Shown: positions 16,455-25,277, numbered from the stretch's first letter. The stretch is DNA of 64,000 nt from DASYQD01 sp036005845 (GCA_036005845.1 DASYQD010000039.1:1-64000), one strand, 5' to 3'. Made by a program: numbers and translations. Notes: generated by a model not told the origin, from the letters alone.

Positions 16455-18224
16455 ATGAGCATCAGCCCGGAGCTGCTGGCGGAAGTCCTGCACCGCCAGG
16501 GGTTGATCGACGCCGATCAGACGGCGGCGGTGAAAAAAGAAGCCCGCCTCATCCCCCAGCGCGTGCGCTCCTCGCGCGCCTACGAGCTGCGGCCCATCGG
16601 CTACGAGGTGATCCTCCGCATGGGCTTCCAGGTGGCTAGCAACGGCGGCTCGCGCGAGCTCAACGAGAGCGACATCGCCGCCGCGCTGGCGCGCGACGCC
16701 GGCATGGACTACGTGCGCATCGACACCCTGTCGCTCGACGCCGACCTCATCGAGAAGCAGATCTCGCGGCCGTTCGCGCGCAAGCACCGGCTGATCCCGC
16801 TGTCGCTGCAGAACGGCAAGCTGCGGGTGGCGCTGGGCAACCCCTTCGACCTCGACGCGCTCGATTCCTACCGCCGCATCGCCGGCCGCGAGCTGCTGGC
16901 GGTGGTCGCCGCCGAGCCCGAGATCCTCAAGGCGCTCAACGAGTTCTACGGCCTGCGCCACTCGGTGAAGCGGGCCGAGCGCGACCTCTCCTCGGGCATC
17001 GACCTCGGCAACCTCGAGCAGCTGGTGCACATGAAGAGCGCCACTGAGATCGAGTCCTCCGACCAGCACATCGTCAACGCCGTCGAGTTCCTCCTCCAGC
17101 ACGCCTACGACACGCGGGCGAGCGACATCCACATCGAGCCCAAGCGCGACAACAGCACCATCCGCTTCCGCATCGACGGCGTGCTGCACGACATCCAGGA
17201 GATGCCGAAGGTCGTGCACCAGGCGGTGGTGTCGCGCATCAAGACCGTGGCGCGGCTCGACATCGCCGAAAAGCGGCGGCCGCAGGACGGCCGCTTGAAG
17301 ACGACGCGGCAAGGGCAGGAGATCGAGCTGCGCGTCTCCAGCCTACCGGTGGCCTTCGGCGAGAAGCTGGTGATGCGCATCTTCGACCCGCAGGTGCTGG
17401 TGCAGGATCTCGCCGGCCTCGGCTTCTACCCCGACGAGCTCGAGCAGTTCAACGACTTCATCAGCCGCCCGCACGGCATCATCCTCGTCACCGGCCCCAC
17501 CGGCTCGGGCAAGACGACGACGCTCTACTCGGCACTCACCACGCTGTCGACGAGCGAGGTCAACATCACCACCATCGAAGACCCTATCGAGATGGTGAAT
17601 CCGCGCTTCAACCAGACGGCGGTGCAGAACAAGGTGGGGATCACCTTCGCCGCGGCGCTCCGCCACATCCTGCGGCAGGACCCCGACATCATCATGGTGG
17701 GCGAGATCCGCGACGCCGAGACGGCGCAGTACGCCATTCAGGCCGCGCTCACCGGCCATCTCGTCTTCTCGACGCTCCACACCAACGACGCTTCGTCGTC
17801 GATCTCGCGTCTCACCGACCTCGGCGTGGAGCGCTTCATGATCACCTCCACCCTCGCCGGCGCGATGGCGCAACGGCTGCTGCGCAAGATCTGCCCGCAC
17901 TGCGCGCTCGAGCGCTACCTCGAGCGCGACGAGGCGGCGACGCTGCGGCTGTCGATCCCCGAGGGCAAGCGCGTCAAGGTGAAGGAAGGCAAGGGCTGTC
18001 ACCAGTGCCGCGGCACCGGCTACCTCGGACGCAGCGGCATCTTCGAGGTGCTCACGATCGACGACGCGATCAAGGAGCTGATCTTGAAGGGCGCCGACGC
18101 GCCGCTGATCAAGCGCGAAGCGGTGCGGCACGGCATGCGCACGCTGCGGCAGTCGGCGCTGCGCAAGCTTTCCGAGGGCGTCACCACGGTCGAGGAAGTG
18201 CTGCGCGTGACGGGGCTGGCGTGA
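16455..18224 (+). CDS. Type IV pilus / type II secretion assembly ATPase (PilB/GspE family)
   Basis: 589 residues. An N-terminal GspE-N/MshEN-like domain (about 1-170) is followed by the hexameric ATPase core. Walker A is GPTGSGKTTT, the Asp box is near ITTIEDPIE, Walker B is IIMVGEIRDAETAQ and the His box is VFSTLHTNDA. The tetracysteine zinc site is complete (CPHC and CHQC). It would power pilus extension or pseudopilus assembly at the inner membrane. No other pilus or secretion genes are adjacent, so whether it is PilB or GspE cannot be settled here. Its stop overlaps the next gene by GTGA. Confidence 0.92.
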   Translation: MSISPELLAEVLHRQGLIDADQTAAVKKEARLIPQRVRSSRAYELRPIGYEVILRMGFQVASNGGSRELNESDIAAALARDAGMDYVRIDTLSLDADLIEKQISRPFARKHRLIPLSLQNGKLRVALGNPFDLDALDSYRRIAGRELLAVVAAEPEILKALNEFYGLRHSVKRAERDLSSGIDLGNLEQLVHMKSATEIESSDQHIVNAVEFLLQHAYDTRASDIHIEPKRDNSTIRFRIDGVLHDIQEMPKVVHQAVVSRIKTVARLDIAEKRRPQDGRLKTTRQGQEIELRVSSLPVAFGEKLVMRIFDPQVLVQDLAGLGFYPDELEQFNDFISRPHGIILVTGPTGSGKTTTLYSALTTLSTSEVNITTIEDPIEMVNPRFNQTAVQNKVGITFAAALRHILRQDPDIIMVGEIRDAETAQYAIQAALTGHLVFSTLHTNDASSSISRLTDLGVERFMITSTLAGAMAQRLLRKICPHCALERYLERDEAATLRLSIPEGKRVKVKEGKGCHQCRGTGYLGRSGIFEVLTIDDAIKELILKGADAPLIKREAVRHGMRTLRQSALRKLSEGVTTVEEVLRVTGLA

Positions 18225-19813
18225 TCGCGGTGCGCACGATCGCTCGAGCATTCGCGGCCGTGGTGCTGTTGACGTTGAGCGCAGTCGGTCCGCTCGTCGC
18301 CGAAGGTTGGCACGGCGACGGTCACGCCAGCGGCGTCGTCGTCGATATCGACGAGAAGCCGGTCGCCGGCGCCACGGTGATGTTGCGCCTCCCGGAAGGC
18401 GGCGGCCCGGCGCCGGCGACCACGGATGCGCAGGGGCACTGGGCCCTCATCGGCCTCCTCGGCGGACGCTGGAACATCACCGTCGAGGCGAGCGGCTTCA
18501 TCCACGCCGTCGGCTGGCTGGTGGTGCCCGAACAGGGCCCGGCGCCAGCGCTCACCGTGCAGCTGCGCTCGCTCGAGGAGGAGACGCCGGGCGGCCCCGA
18601 GAACCCGCAGGCCGTCTACCTGTGGATCGACAAGGGCAACTCCCTGCTGGCGCAGAACAAGCCCAAAGAGGCGCGCGCCGAATACGAGAAGGCGCTCGAG
18701 GCGCTGCCGCCCGAGCAGCGGCCCGACGTCTACCAGGGCGTGGCGCGCTGCTGGTTCCTCGAGGGCGACGCCGAGCGCGCCGTCGAGGCCGTCGAGGCCG
18801 GCCTCCGCATCGAGCGCGATCACAAAGTTTTGCGCCAGCTCCTGCCGATGCTGCTCGAGGACCTCGGCCGGCCGCAGCAGGCGACGAAGTTCCTCGCCGA
18901 GCTCGACGCGGGCACCTTGCCGGCGGAGGCCAAGGAGGACGAAGCGGAGCGCGGCGACTGGCCGCCGGAGATCAAGGCGGCGATCGCGGCGCCCGCCGAA
19001 GCGCCGCGATCGAATCGTCCCGGCATCTACAAGGTCGCGTTCGCCGAGCGCTCGCCGTGGAGCGCTCGCGCCGAAGTGCTGCGCCGCGCCGGCACGCCGA
19101 GCGAGATCGTCGCCAACGCGGCGCCGAGGGCGCTCGCCTACGACCTCGCCAAGGAAAGCTTCCAGGTTCAGGTCCCCGAGGGCGAGGCGCCGGCCGCAGG
19201 CTGGGGCCTCTTCGTCTGGGTCAGCCCCGGTCCGTTCGGCGGCGCCTATCGACCCGAGCGCGTCGCCGCCCTGACAAAACACCGCCTCATCTGGGTGGGC
19301 GCCAACGCCTCCGGCAACGACCGCAACCGCTGGGATCGCTGGGGGCTGGCGCTCGACGCGGTGTGGAACCTGCAGAAGCTCTACCGCATCGACCCCGAAC
19401 GCGTCTTCGTCGGCGGCTACTCGGGCGGCGGCCGCGCGGCGAGCGCGCTCACCATGCTCTACCCCGACGTCTTCCGCGCCGGCCTCATGCAGATGGGCGT
19501 CGACTGGTTCCGCGATCTGCCGGTGCCCGATCGGCCGGGCTCGCACTGGCCGGCCCCGTTCGCCAAACCCGACGCCGAGCGCTACCGGCTGGCGAAGGAG
19601 CGCGCGCGCTGGGTGCTGCTCACCGGCGAGCGCGACTTCAACCGCGTGCAGACGCGGGTGATCCGCCGCGAGATGGAGAAGGAAGGTTTTCGCGCCGTCA
19701 CCTACCTCGAGGTGCCGAAGGTGACGCACTACGATCCGATCCCCGCCGACTGGCTCGAGAAGGCGTACGCGGCGCTCGACGGCGTGCCGGCGGTGGCCAC
19801 AGCGTCGCGCTGA
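18221..19813 (+). CDS. Secreted carboxypeptidase-regulatory-like / TPR / alpha-beta hydrolase protein
   Basis: 530 residues from GTG 18221 (GTGA overlap with the ATPase gene). A signal peptide (about 1-27, ending PLVAEG) is followed by a carboxypeptidase-regulatory-like beta-sandwich (ASGVVVDIDEKPVAGATVML), TPR-like helices (NSLLAQNKPKEARAEYEKALEAL, DAERAVEAVEAGLRI) and a C-terminal alpha/beta hydrolase from about 290. The nucleophile elbow is GGYSGGGRA, and a plausible catalytic histidine is near VTHYDPIP. It resembles poly(3-hydroxyalkanoate) depolymerase/esterase-type hydrolases in layout. The substrate is unknown. Confidence 0.8.
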   Translation: MIAVRTIARAFAAVVLLTLSAVGPLVAEGWHGDGHASGVVVDIDEKPVAGATVMLRLPEGGGPAPATTDAQGHWALIGLLGGRWNITVEASGFIHAVGWLVVPEQGPAPALTVQLRSLEEETPGGPENPQAVYLWIDKGNSLLAQNKPKEARAEYEKALEALPPEQRPDVYQGVARCWFLEGDAERAVEAVEAGLRIERDHKVLRQLLPMLLEDLGRPQQATKFLAELDAGTLPAEAKEDEAERGDWPPEIKAAIAAPAEAPRSNRPGIYKVAFAERSPWSARAEVLRRAGTPSEIVANAAPRALAYDLAKESFQVQVPEGEAPAAGWGLFVWVSPGPFGGAYRPERVAALTKHRLIWVGANASGNDRNRWDRWGLALDAVWNLQKLYRIDPERVFVGGYSGGGRAASALTMLYPDVFRAGLMQMGVDWFRDLPVPDRPGSHWPAPFAKPDAERYRLAKERARWVLLTGERDFNRVQTRVIRREMEKEGFRAVTYLEVPKVTHYDPIPADWLEKAYAALDGVPAVATASR

Positions 19814-19830
19814 ACCGCGCGTCCCGTACC

Positions 19831-20730
19831 GTGCGGCGCAACCGTCCCAGCAGCAGCGCGCTCAAAGTAGCGCACGCAGTGGCCTTCCTCAGCCACGAGC
19901 CGGAGGTGGCGGCGGTGCTGCCGCCCGGCCTCGCGGAGACCAACGAGCGGCTGCTGCGCGCCTCGGGTCACCTGCGCGCCAAGCACGTGCGGCGGCTGCA
20001 GAGCCCGCGCTTTCGGCGCTTGTTCTACTTCATCGATTCGCTCGGCGCCCAGGGCCAGCTTCTCTTCGTCGGCGTCCGCAAGCGGCTGGTCGCCGACGAA
20101 GCGGCGGCCGCCATCGCCTCCGGCTGCCGGCAGCTCCTCGTCCTCGGCGGCGGCCTCGACACGCTGGCGCTACGCCTGGCGCAGGAACACCCGGACCTGA
20201 CGCTCGTCGAGCTCGACCACCCTGCCAGCCAGCACCGCAAGCGCGACGCGGTGGCGCAGATCGGACCGCTGCCGCCGAACCTCCACCTCGTTCCCGAAGA
20301 CCTCGCCACCGGCGACCTCGCCGATGCGCTGCACCAAGTGGAAGCCTGGGACGCGTCGCGCCGCACCTTCACCGTGGCGGAAGCCGTGTTCATGTACCTC
20401 GACCGCGATCACGTCGAGCGCACGCTGCGCGAGCTGCACGACTCGACCGGCGCGGGCAGCAGCCTGCTCTTCTCCTATCTGCGCCGCGACGCGCGCGGCC
20501 GGCTGCTGCTCGGCAAGCGTCCGCGACTCGCCGCGATGGCGCTCGCCGCCGGCGGCGAGCCGTTACGCTGGGCGGTCGGCGAAGGCGAGCTCGCGCACCT
20601 GCTGGAGACGACCGGTTGGGAGCTCGCTGTCGAACGCTACGACCTGCGCCAGCGCTATCTCGCCGGCAGCGCGCTCGCCCACCGGCCGCTCGCCGACGTC
20701 GAGCTCTACGCGCTGGCGCGGCGCCGCTGA
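19831..20730 (+). CDS. SAM-dependent methyltransferase, LCM/PPM family
   Basis: 299 residues. Class I methyltransferase of the leucine carboxyl methyltransferase type: a central VLGGGLDTLALRL motif, TLVELDHPASQHRKR, FTVAEAVFMYLDRD and a C-terminal YALARR strand. Bacterial members of this group O-methylate carboxylates of small molecules, though most are uncharacterised. Start: GTG 19831 chosen. A CTG at 19810 overlapping the upstream TGA is possible, and no ribosome site helps decide. Stand-alone gene following the hydrolase on the same strand. Confidence 0.8.
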   Translation: MRRNRPSSSALKVAHAVAFLSHEPEVAAVLPPGLAETNERLLRASGHLRAKHVRRLQSPRFRRLFYFIDSLGAQGQLLFVGVRKRLVADEAAAAIASGCRQLLVLGGGLDTLALRLAQEHPDLTLVELDHPASQHRKRDAVAQIGPLPPNLHLVPEDLATGDLADALHQVEAWDASRRTFTVAEAVFMYLDRDHVERTLRELHDSTGAGSSLLFSYLRRDARGRLLLGKRPRLAAMALAAGGEPLRWAVGEGELAHLLETTGWELAVERYDLRQRYLAGSALAHRPLADVELYALARRR

Positions 20731-20740
20731 GCGACGTGCA

Positions 20741-21316
20741 TCACGTAGCCGGCCGCTGCTGCCAGGGCCGCTTGATGATCAACGTCAGCGCCAGCAGGCC
20801 GATTCCGGCCACCGCCGCTGCCGCGAAGAGCGGCGCCAGCAGCGACAGCACGGAGAGCCCCACCGAGCCCACCGCCTCGCCCGTCGCCAGCAGATGGTTG
20901 CCCAGCCCCAGCGTCGTCCAGCTCGACACGTGGCGGGCGAGCGTCGTCGCGCCCTGCACGCCGGCCGCGGCGCCGCCGCCGGCGATCACCGCCAGGCTCC
21001 AGCGCATCAGCGGATCGACGTCGGTGACCACGGAAGCGGTGATGACGATACCCGCCACCACCGCCATCGGCCCAGCCGCGAAGTCGAGCGCGTTGTCGAT
21101 CCACGGCACGTAGTAGGCGAGCACCTCGAGCAGCGTGGCGACGGCGAAGGCGATCAGCGCCGGCTTGGTGCCGATCCAGTGGAAGCCGCCGGCGAGCGTC
21201 AGGTGCCCCGTCTGCGCCGCCAGGCTGGTGACCAGCAGCGGCACGAAGACGCGGAAGCCGCACGCGGCGGCGAGGCCGACGCCGAGGCAGATGGAGAGCA
21301 GGGTGTCGAGGTCCAT
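20741..21316 (-). CDS. DUF4126 integral membrane protein
   Basis: 191 residues with five to six predicted membrane helices (LLSICLGVGLAAACGFRVFVPLL at the N-terminus, AGPMAVVAGIVITASVV, a C-terminal LFAAAAVAGIGLLALTLII). The sequence matches the DUF4126 pattern, a family of unknown function. GAGGG precedes the ATG. TACAAT at 21352-21357 on the minus strand is a likely -10. Divergent from the kinase gene and convergent with the methyltransferase gene. Confidence 0.8.
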   Translation of the reverse strand: MDLDTLLSICLGVGLAAACGFRVFVPLLVTSLAAQTGHLTLAGGFHWIGTKPALIAFAVATLLEVLAYYVPWIDNALDFAAGPMAVVAGIVITASVVTDVDPLMRWSLAVIAGGGAAAGVQGATTLARHVSSWTTLGLGNHLLATGEAVGSVGLSVLSLLAPLFAAAAVAGIGLLALTLIIKRPWQQRPAT

Positions 21317-21448
21317 GGCGAACCCTCCGCGGCCGATCGCGGCGCGATTTCATTGTACGGTACGGCGACGGCACGCCTGGGATTCCGCCCGTCCATCCGC
21401 ACGGATCGGTCTTCCGTCACGTTTCAAAGGTGGCTGCATAGCGACAGT

Positions 21449-21479
21449 TAGAATGGCGCCGCCGATGGATCACGCATGA
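21449..21479 (+). promoter_or_regulatory. -10-like TAGAAT with a 4-codon upstream ORF overlapping the kinase start
   Basis: TAGAAT (21449-21454) is followed after 10 nt by ATG GAT CAC GCA TGA (21465-21479). Its stop overlaps the kinase ATG at 21476 (ATGA). The kinase itself has no Shine-Dalgarno site, so a leaderless mini-ORF (MDHA) translationally coupled to the kinase is possible. Confidence 0.35.
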
Positions 21480-23824
21480 TCGGTCAGACCCTCCTCCACT
21501 ACCGGGTGCTCTCCAAGATCGGCGAGGGAGGCATGGGCGAGGTGTTCCTCGCCCTCGATACCAAACTCGAACGCCAGGTGGCGCTCAAGGTGCTGCCGCA
21601 TGACATGGCGTCCAATCCGCGGCGCTGGGAGCGCTTCGTGCGCGAGGCGCGCGCCATCGCCGCGTTGAACCACCCCAACATCGTCACCATCTTCGCCGTC
21701 GAGGAGGCCGAAGGCCGCCACTTCTTCGCCATGGAGCTCATCGAGGGTGAGACGCTCGAGCGGATCGTCCACAGCCCCGGCCTCGAGCTCGACCGCTTCT
21801 TCTCGATCGCCACGCCCCTCGTCGACGCCCTCGCCGCCGCCCATCGCCAGGGCATCCTCCACCGCGACCTCAAGCCCGAGAACGTGATGGTGGGCCGCGA
21901 CGGCCGCGTCAAGGTGCTCGACTTCGGCGTCGCCAAGGCGATCGGGCAGCAGGAGAAGACAGAGGCCGCCGGCATGCGGCGGCGCAATCTCACCGAGGAA
22001 GGCTCGGTCCTTGGCACCGCGCGCTACATGTCGCCGGAGCAGGCGTGCGGCGAGCCGGTCGACCAACGCACTGACATCTTCTCGCTCGGCATCGTGCTCT
22101 TCGAGATGGCGACCGGCTCCTATCCGTTCCAGGGTCGCACCGCCGCGGAGGTTCTCTCCTCGATCCTCCGCGATGAGCCGCCGTTGGCGCATACCGTGCG
22201 ACGCGAGCTGCCTACCCGCTTGAGCGCCGCCATCCACCGCTGCATGCTCAAGCGCATCGAGCTGCGCTACGGGTCGGCGGACGAGCTTGGCCGCGACCTC
22301 GACGCCGTGCGGCGCGAGCTGGCGGCGACGCCCGTGCGTCACGGCGTCGACCGCACGGTTGCCGAGCCGGTGGCGCGCGCGCGGGTCGCCGACCGCCAGT
22401 ATGGGCCGAGCGGTATCACCAAGACCCCCAGCCCCGCCTTGGCGGTGCTGCCGCTGGTCGACCTCGCGGCCGGGCCCGACTACTTCGTGGAAGGACTCAC
22501 GGAGGAGCTCATCACCGCCGTCGCCAAGGTGGGCTCGATGCGGGTGATCTCACGGCAGTCGATCATGCGCTACCGCGGCTCCGACAAGCCGCTGCCGGAG
22601 ATCGCCAGCGAGCTCGGCGTCGACCACATCCTGCAAGGCTCGGTGTTGCGCGCCGGTGACCGCGTGCGCATCTCGCTGCAGCTGGTGCGCGCCGACCCCG
22701 AGGAGCATCTCTGGGCCGAGCGCTACGAGCGCAGCGTCGGCGACGTGCTCGCCGTCCAGCACGAGATCGCTCGCGCGGTGGCGAGCGAGATCCTCTCCAA
22801 GCTCACCTTCGGCGACGACGTGTCGGAGCCCGCCGCCCCGGTCGCTCCGGAGGTGCTCGAGGCCTACCTCAAGGGCCGCTACTACGTGAAGAAGCGGACC
22901 CACGACAGCTCGCAGAAGGCGCTCACTTTCTTCCAGGAAGCGATCGACCGCGATCCGCTGCACGCCCCCTCGCACGCCGGTTACGCGGACGCGCTGGCGC
23001 TGATCGGCCACGAGCGCCCATCGCCGCAGATCGCCGAGCGCGCGCGGGCGGCAGCACGCCGGGCGCTCGAGCTCGACCCCGCGCTGGCCGAGGCGCACGC
23101 CTCGCTCGGCTTCATCAGCTTCTACTACGAATGGGACTGGGCGGCTGCCGAAGCCGAGTTCCAGCGCGCCCTCGAGCTCGCCCCGAACGAGGCGACCATC
23201 CACCACTGGTACTGGTCGCTGCTGGTGACCACCGGCCGTCGCGAAGAAGCTGGCCGCCAGATCCGTCTCGCCTGCCAGCTCGACCCGCTGTCGCCGATCA
23301 TCGTCACCAATCTCGGGGTGCACTACTACCTGTGCGGCGATCCGGTGCGCGCCGTGCGCCAGGTCGCCAAGGCGCTCGACATCGAGCCCGAATTCCGCTG
23401 GGCGCACTTGCTGCTGTGGCGGGCGCAGGAGCAGCTCGGCGAGCTCGACGCCGCGGTGCGTTCCCTCGCGCGCGGGCTGCGCGGGCTTTCGCGCGACGAC
23501 GTGGCCGCCACCGTCGAACGGCTCTACCCGCAGGTGGGTTATGGCCCGGCCGCGCAGGCGGCGGCCGAGCAACTGATGACGACCGGTCCTGCGCCGGTAC
23601 CCCTGGACACCGTGGCGATGCTCTACCTGGCCAACAATTGCCGCGAGCAGGCCATGGCCCTGGTCGAAGAGGCCTTCGCCGCCCGCCTCACGCTGGTCGT
23701 CTGGCTGGCAGTGGCGCCGGAGTGGGCCCCGTTGCGCGACGACCCGCGAATGCAGCGGCTGCTTTCGCGCGTGCACCTGCAGGCGGGACCGGCAGCAGGC
23801 GGGGCCCGCGTGGCTCCCGCCTAG
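21476..23824 (+). CDS. Ser/Thr protein kinase with FlgO/TolB-N-like and TPR domains
   Basis: 782 residues. The Hanks-type kinase domain (about 10-285) has the glycine loop GEGGMGEVF, VALKVL lysine, catalytic HRDLKPENVM, DFGVAK and the GTARYMSPEQ activation segment, so it should be active. Residues about 320-450 form a FlgO/TolB-N-like module (VLPLVDLAAGPDYFVEGLTEELITAV, VDHILQGSVLRAGDRVRISLQLV), here with no membrane helix before it. TPR repeats fill the remainder. This architecture is very common in Acidobacteriota. Substrates are unknown. The stop overlaps the convergent borosin-precursor stop by 4 bp. Confidence 0.92.
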   Translation: MIGQTLLHYRVLSKIGEGGMGEVFLALDTKLERQVALKVLPHDMASNPRRWERFVREARAIAALNHPNIVTIFAVEEAEGRHFFAMELIEGETLERIVHSPGLELDRFFSIATPLVDALAAAHRQGILHRDLKPENVMVGRDGRVKVLDFGVAKAIGQQEKTEAAGMRRRNLTEEGSVLGTARYMSPEQACGEPVDQRTDIFSLGIVLFEMATGSYPFQGRTAAEVLSSILRDEPPLAHTVRRELPTRLSAAIHRCMLKRIELRYGSADELGRDLDAVRRELAATPVRHGVDRTVAEPVARARVADRQYGPSGITKTPSPALAVLPLVDLAAGPDYFVEGLTEELITAVAKVGSMRVISRQSIMRYRGSDKPLPEIASELGVDHILQGSVLRAGDRVRISLQLVRADPEEHLWAERYERSVGDVLAVQHEIARAVASEILSKLTFGDDVSEPAAPVAPEVLEAYLKGRYYVKKRTHDSSQKALTFFQEAIDRDPLHAPSHAGYADALALIGHERPSPQIAERARAAARRALELDPALAEAHASLGFISFYYEWDWAAAEAEFQRALELAPNEATIHHWYWSLLVTTGRREEAGRQIRLACQLDPLSPIIVTNLGVHYYLCGDPVRAVRQVAKALDIEPEFRWAHLLLWRAQEQLGELDAAVRSLARGLRGLSRDDVAATVERLYPQVGYGPAAQAAAEQLMTTGPAPVPLDTVAMLYLANNCREQAMALVEEAFAARLTLVVWLAVAPEWAPLRDDPRMQRLLSRVHLQAGPAAGGARVAPA

Positions 23825-24318
23825 CTGGTGCTGTCGCCCGGCGGAGCCACGAGAGCGAAGCACCCCGGCGGCGCATCGTCGCCCAGGTACTTGCGCACCT
23901 TGTCCGCGTCGTGGCTCTTGAGGACGGCCTTCTCCTTGGCGCCGATTCCGGCGTCATCCAGCGTCTTGTCGGGATCGGCGAGGTAGCGCTGGCGCAGGCT
24001 GTGGTCGGTCGAGGCCTTGGTGATGAAGTCGAGCGCCTTCTGCTTGGAGGACGTGCCGCCCGCGGTACGCTTTGCCGGCTTCCGCTTCGCCGGCGTCGTC
24101 TTCGCCGCCGGCTTCTTCGCGGCGGACTTCTTCGCCGCGGTCTTCTTTGCGGCGCCCTTCTTCGCGCCGCGCCGGCTCGCTGCCGGTTTGCGCGTCGCCG
24201 TCTTCTTCGCGCCGCGCCGGGCCGCACCCTTCTTCGCCGCAGCCTTCTTCGGCTTCGACTTTCCCTTGCCACCGCCCTTCTTCGCTGACGACTTCTTCGC
24301 CGCCTTCTTCTTAGCCAT
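23821..24318 (-). CDS. Candidate split-borosin precursor with histone-H1-like N-terminus
   Basis: 165 residues in three parts. Residues 1-88 are a lysine/alanine/arginine-rich, histone-H1-like tail (repeated AAKK, PAAK, RGAKK). Residues 91-146 form a compact helical domain (KALDFITKASTD, RQRYLADPDKTLDDAGI, KEKAVLKSHDADKVRKYL) that lines up well with the clasp region of fungal OphMA and with the borosin-binding domain of SonA-type bacterial precursors. Residues 147-165 are a short tail, DDAPPGCFALVAPPGDSTS, whose FALVA hydrophobic stretch is the likely N-methylated core. Strong ribosome site (AAGGAGGAGGG) before the ATG. Divergent from two borosin-type methyltransferases. A generic annotation would call it a histone-like protein. 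Processing is inferred, not seen. Confidence 0.82.
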   Translation of the reverse strand: MAKKKAAKKSSAKKGGGKGKSKPKKAAAKKGAARRGAKKTATRKPAASRRGAKKGAAKKTAAKKSAAKKPAAKTTPAKRKPAKRTAGGTSSKQKALDFITKASTDHSLRQRYLADPDKTLDDAGIGAKEKAVLKSHDADKVRKYLGDDAPPGCFALVAPPGDSTS

Positions 24319-24362
24319 TCCCTCCTCCTTCCATTTCAGTTGTCGCTAGGGACAATGCGAGT

Positions 24363-24392
24363 AGGGTACGCCTCCCCAGCCGACGCGGTCAA
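24363..24392 (-). promoter_or_regulatory. Promoter of the borosin-precursor gene
   Basis: On the minus strand, TTGACC (24387-24392), an 18-bp spacer and TACCCT (24363-24368). This predicts a leader of about 38 nt ending in a strong AGGAGG site before ATG 24318, unlike the leaderless-type starts elsewhere in the window. Confidence 0.55.
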
Positions 24393-24407
24393 CCATCTGT
24401 CAGATGG
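24393..24407. promoter_or_regulatory. Perfect palindrome CCATCTG-T-CAGATGG in the borosin divergent region
   Basis: A 7+1+7 inverted repeat directly abuts the -35 of the precursor promoter and lies about 40 bp upstream of the TACACT hexamer (24448-24453) of the methyltransferase operon. The position suits a shared activator or repressor site. No regulator gene is adjacent. Confidence 0.5.
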
Positions 24408-24467
24408 GACGGACGCCGTCAGGGCATTCCCGCAACGGCGCCGCTGCTACACTCGCGCGATCCCACC

Positions 24468-25277
24468 GTGACGAAGCGACCGTCGCTGACTATCGTCGGG
24501 ACCGGCTTCCTCGTCGCCGGTCAGGTGACCCCGGAGTCCTGGTCGGCCATCCAGGTGTCCGACCGCTTCTTCTTCATCGTCGGCGAGCCGGCGACGCGCC
24601 TCTGGCTCGAGCAGCAGCATCCGCGCGCCGAATCGCTCCACGACGTGTTCTGGGACGGCCGGCCGCGCCAGCCCGCCTACGACGAGATCGTGGCGCGCAT
24701 CCTCGCGCCGCTGCATCAGGGCCTCGACGTCTGCGCGGCCTTCTACGGACACGCCGGCGTCTTCGTGTACTCGTCGCACGAAGCCATCCGCCAAGCGCGA
24801 GCGGCAGGATTCACGGCCTCGATGCTGCCGGCGGTCTCGGCCGAAGACTGCTTGTTTGCAGACCTCGAGATCGACCCGGCTCGCGACGGCTGCCAGAGCT
24901 TCGAGGCCACCGACTTCCTCGCTCGCAAGCGCGCCTTCGACCCGAGGAGCGGTCTCGTGCTCTGGCAGATCGGCGCCCTCGGCGTCGTGCACTATTACCA
25001 TCGCGATCTGTGGAACCGCGACGGTCTCGATTACCTGGTCGAGGTTTTGCGGCGCAGCTACCCGGCCGACCATCCGGTCGTCGTCTACGAGCACATGCAG
25101 CTGCCGGTCTGCCCGCCGCTGATCCAGCGCACGGCTCTCGCCGCGCTTCCGCGCTGCACGATCAACACGCACTCGACGCTGTGGGTACCGCCGGTGGCGA
25201 AGGCGCCCGTCGATGAGGCGATGCTGGCGCGAATCCGCACGAGCTCCCTGCATCGGCTCTACGCGGAGGCAGTGTGA
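24468..25277 (+). CDS. Borosin-type peptide alpha-N-methyltransferase 1
   Basis: 269 residues, tetrapyrrole-methylase fold. The N-terminus SLTIVGTGFLVAGQVTPE, the FYGHAGVFVYSSHEAIR segment, the SAEDCLFADL SAM-site segment and YHYHRD-type C-terminal region match fungal OphMA and bacterial SonM closely. It lacks a fused precursor domain, so it is of the split type. Of the residues around the target amide in OphMA (Y66, R72, Y76, Y98, recalled from its structure), this protein has F61, R67, Y71 and Y93. It would methylate backbone amides of the precursor core. GTG start, with TACACT 14 nt upstream and no ribosome site. Overlaps the next gene by GTGA. Confidence 0.88.
   Translation: MTKRPSLTIVGTGFLVAGQVTPESWSAIQVSDRFFFIVGEPATRLWLEQQHPRAESLHDVFWDGRPRQPAYDEIVARILAPLHQGLDVCAAFYGHAGVFVYSSHEAIRQARAAGFTASMLPAVSAEDCLFADLEIDPARDGCQSFEATDFLARKRAFDPRSGLVLWQIGALGVVHYYHRDLWNRDGLDYLVEVLRRSYPADHPVVVYEHMQLPVCPPLIQRTALAALPRCTINTHSTLWVPPVAKAPVDEAMLARIRTSSLHRLYAEAV

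Noticed and set aside
23821..24318. Simple annotation as a histone H1-like nucleoid protein
   Set aside because: Only the N-terminal half fits. The C-terminal domain and core, and the divergent borosin-type methyltransferases, are left unexplained by it.
24017..24349. Hydrophobic plus-strand frame (FFAADFFAAVFFAAPFF) that looks like a membrane protein
   Set aside because: It is the antisense of the AAKK-repeat region of the borosin precursor; the pattern arises from complementing lysine and alanine codons.
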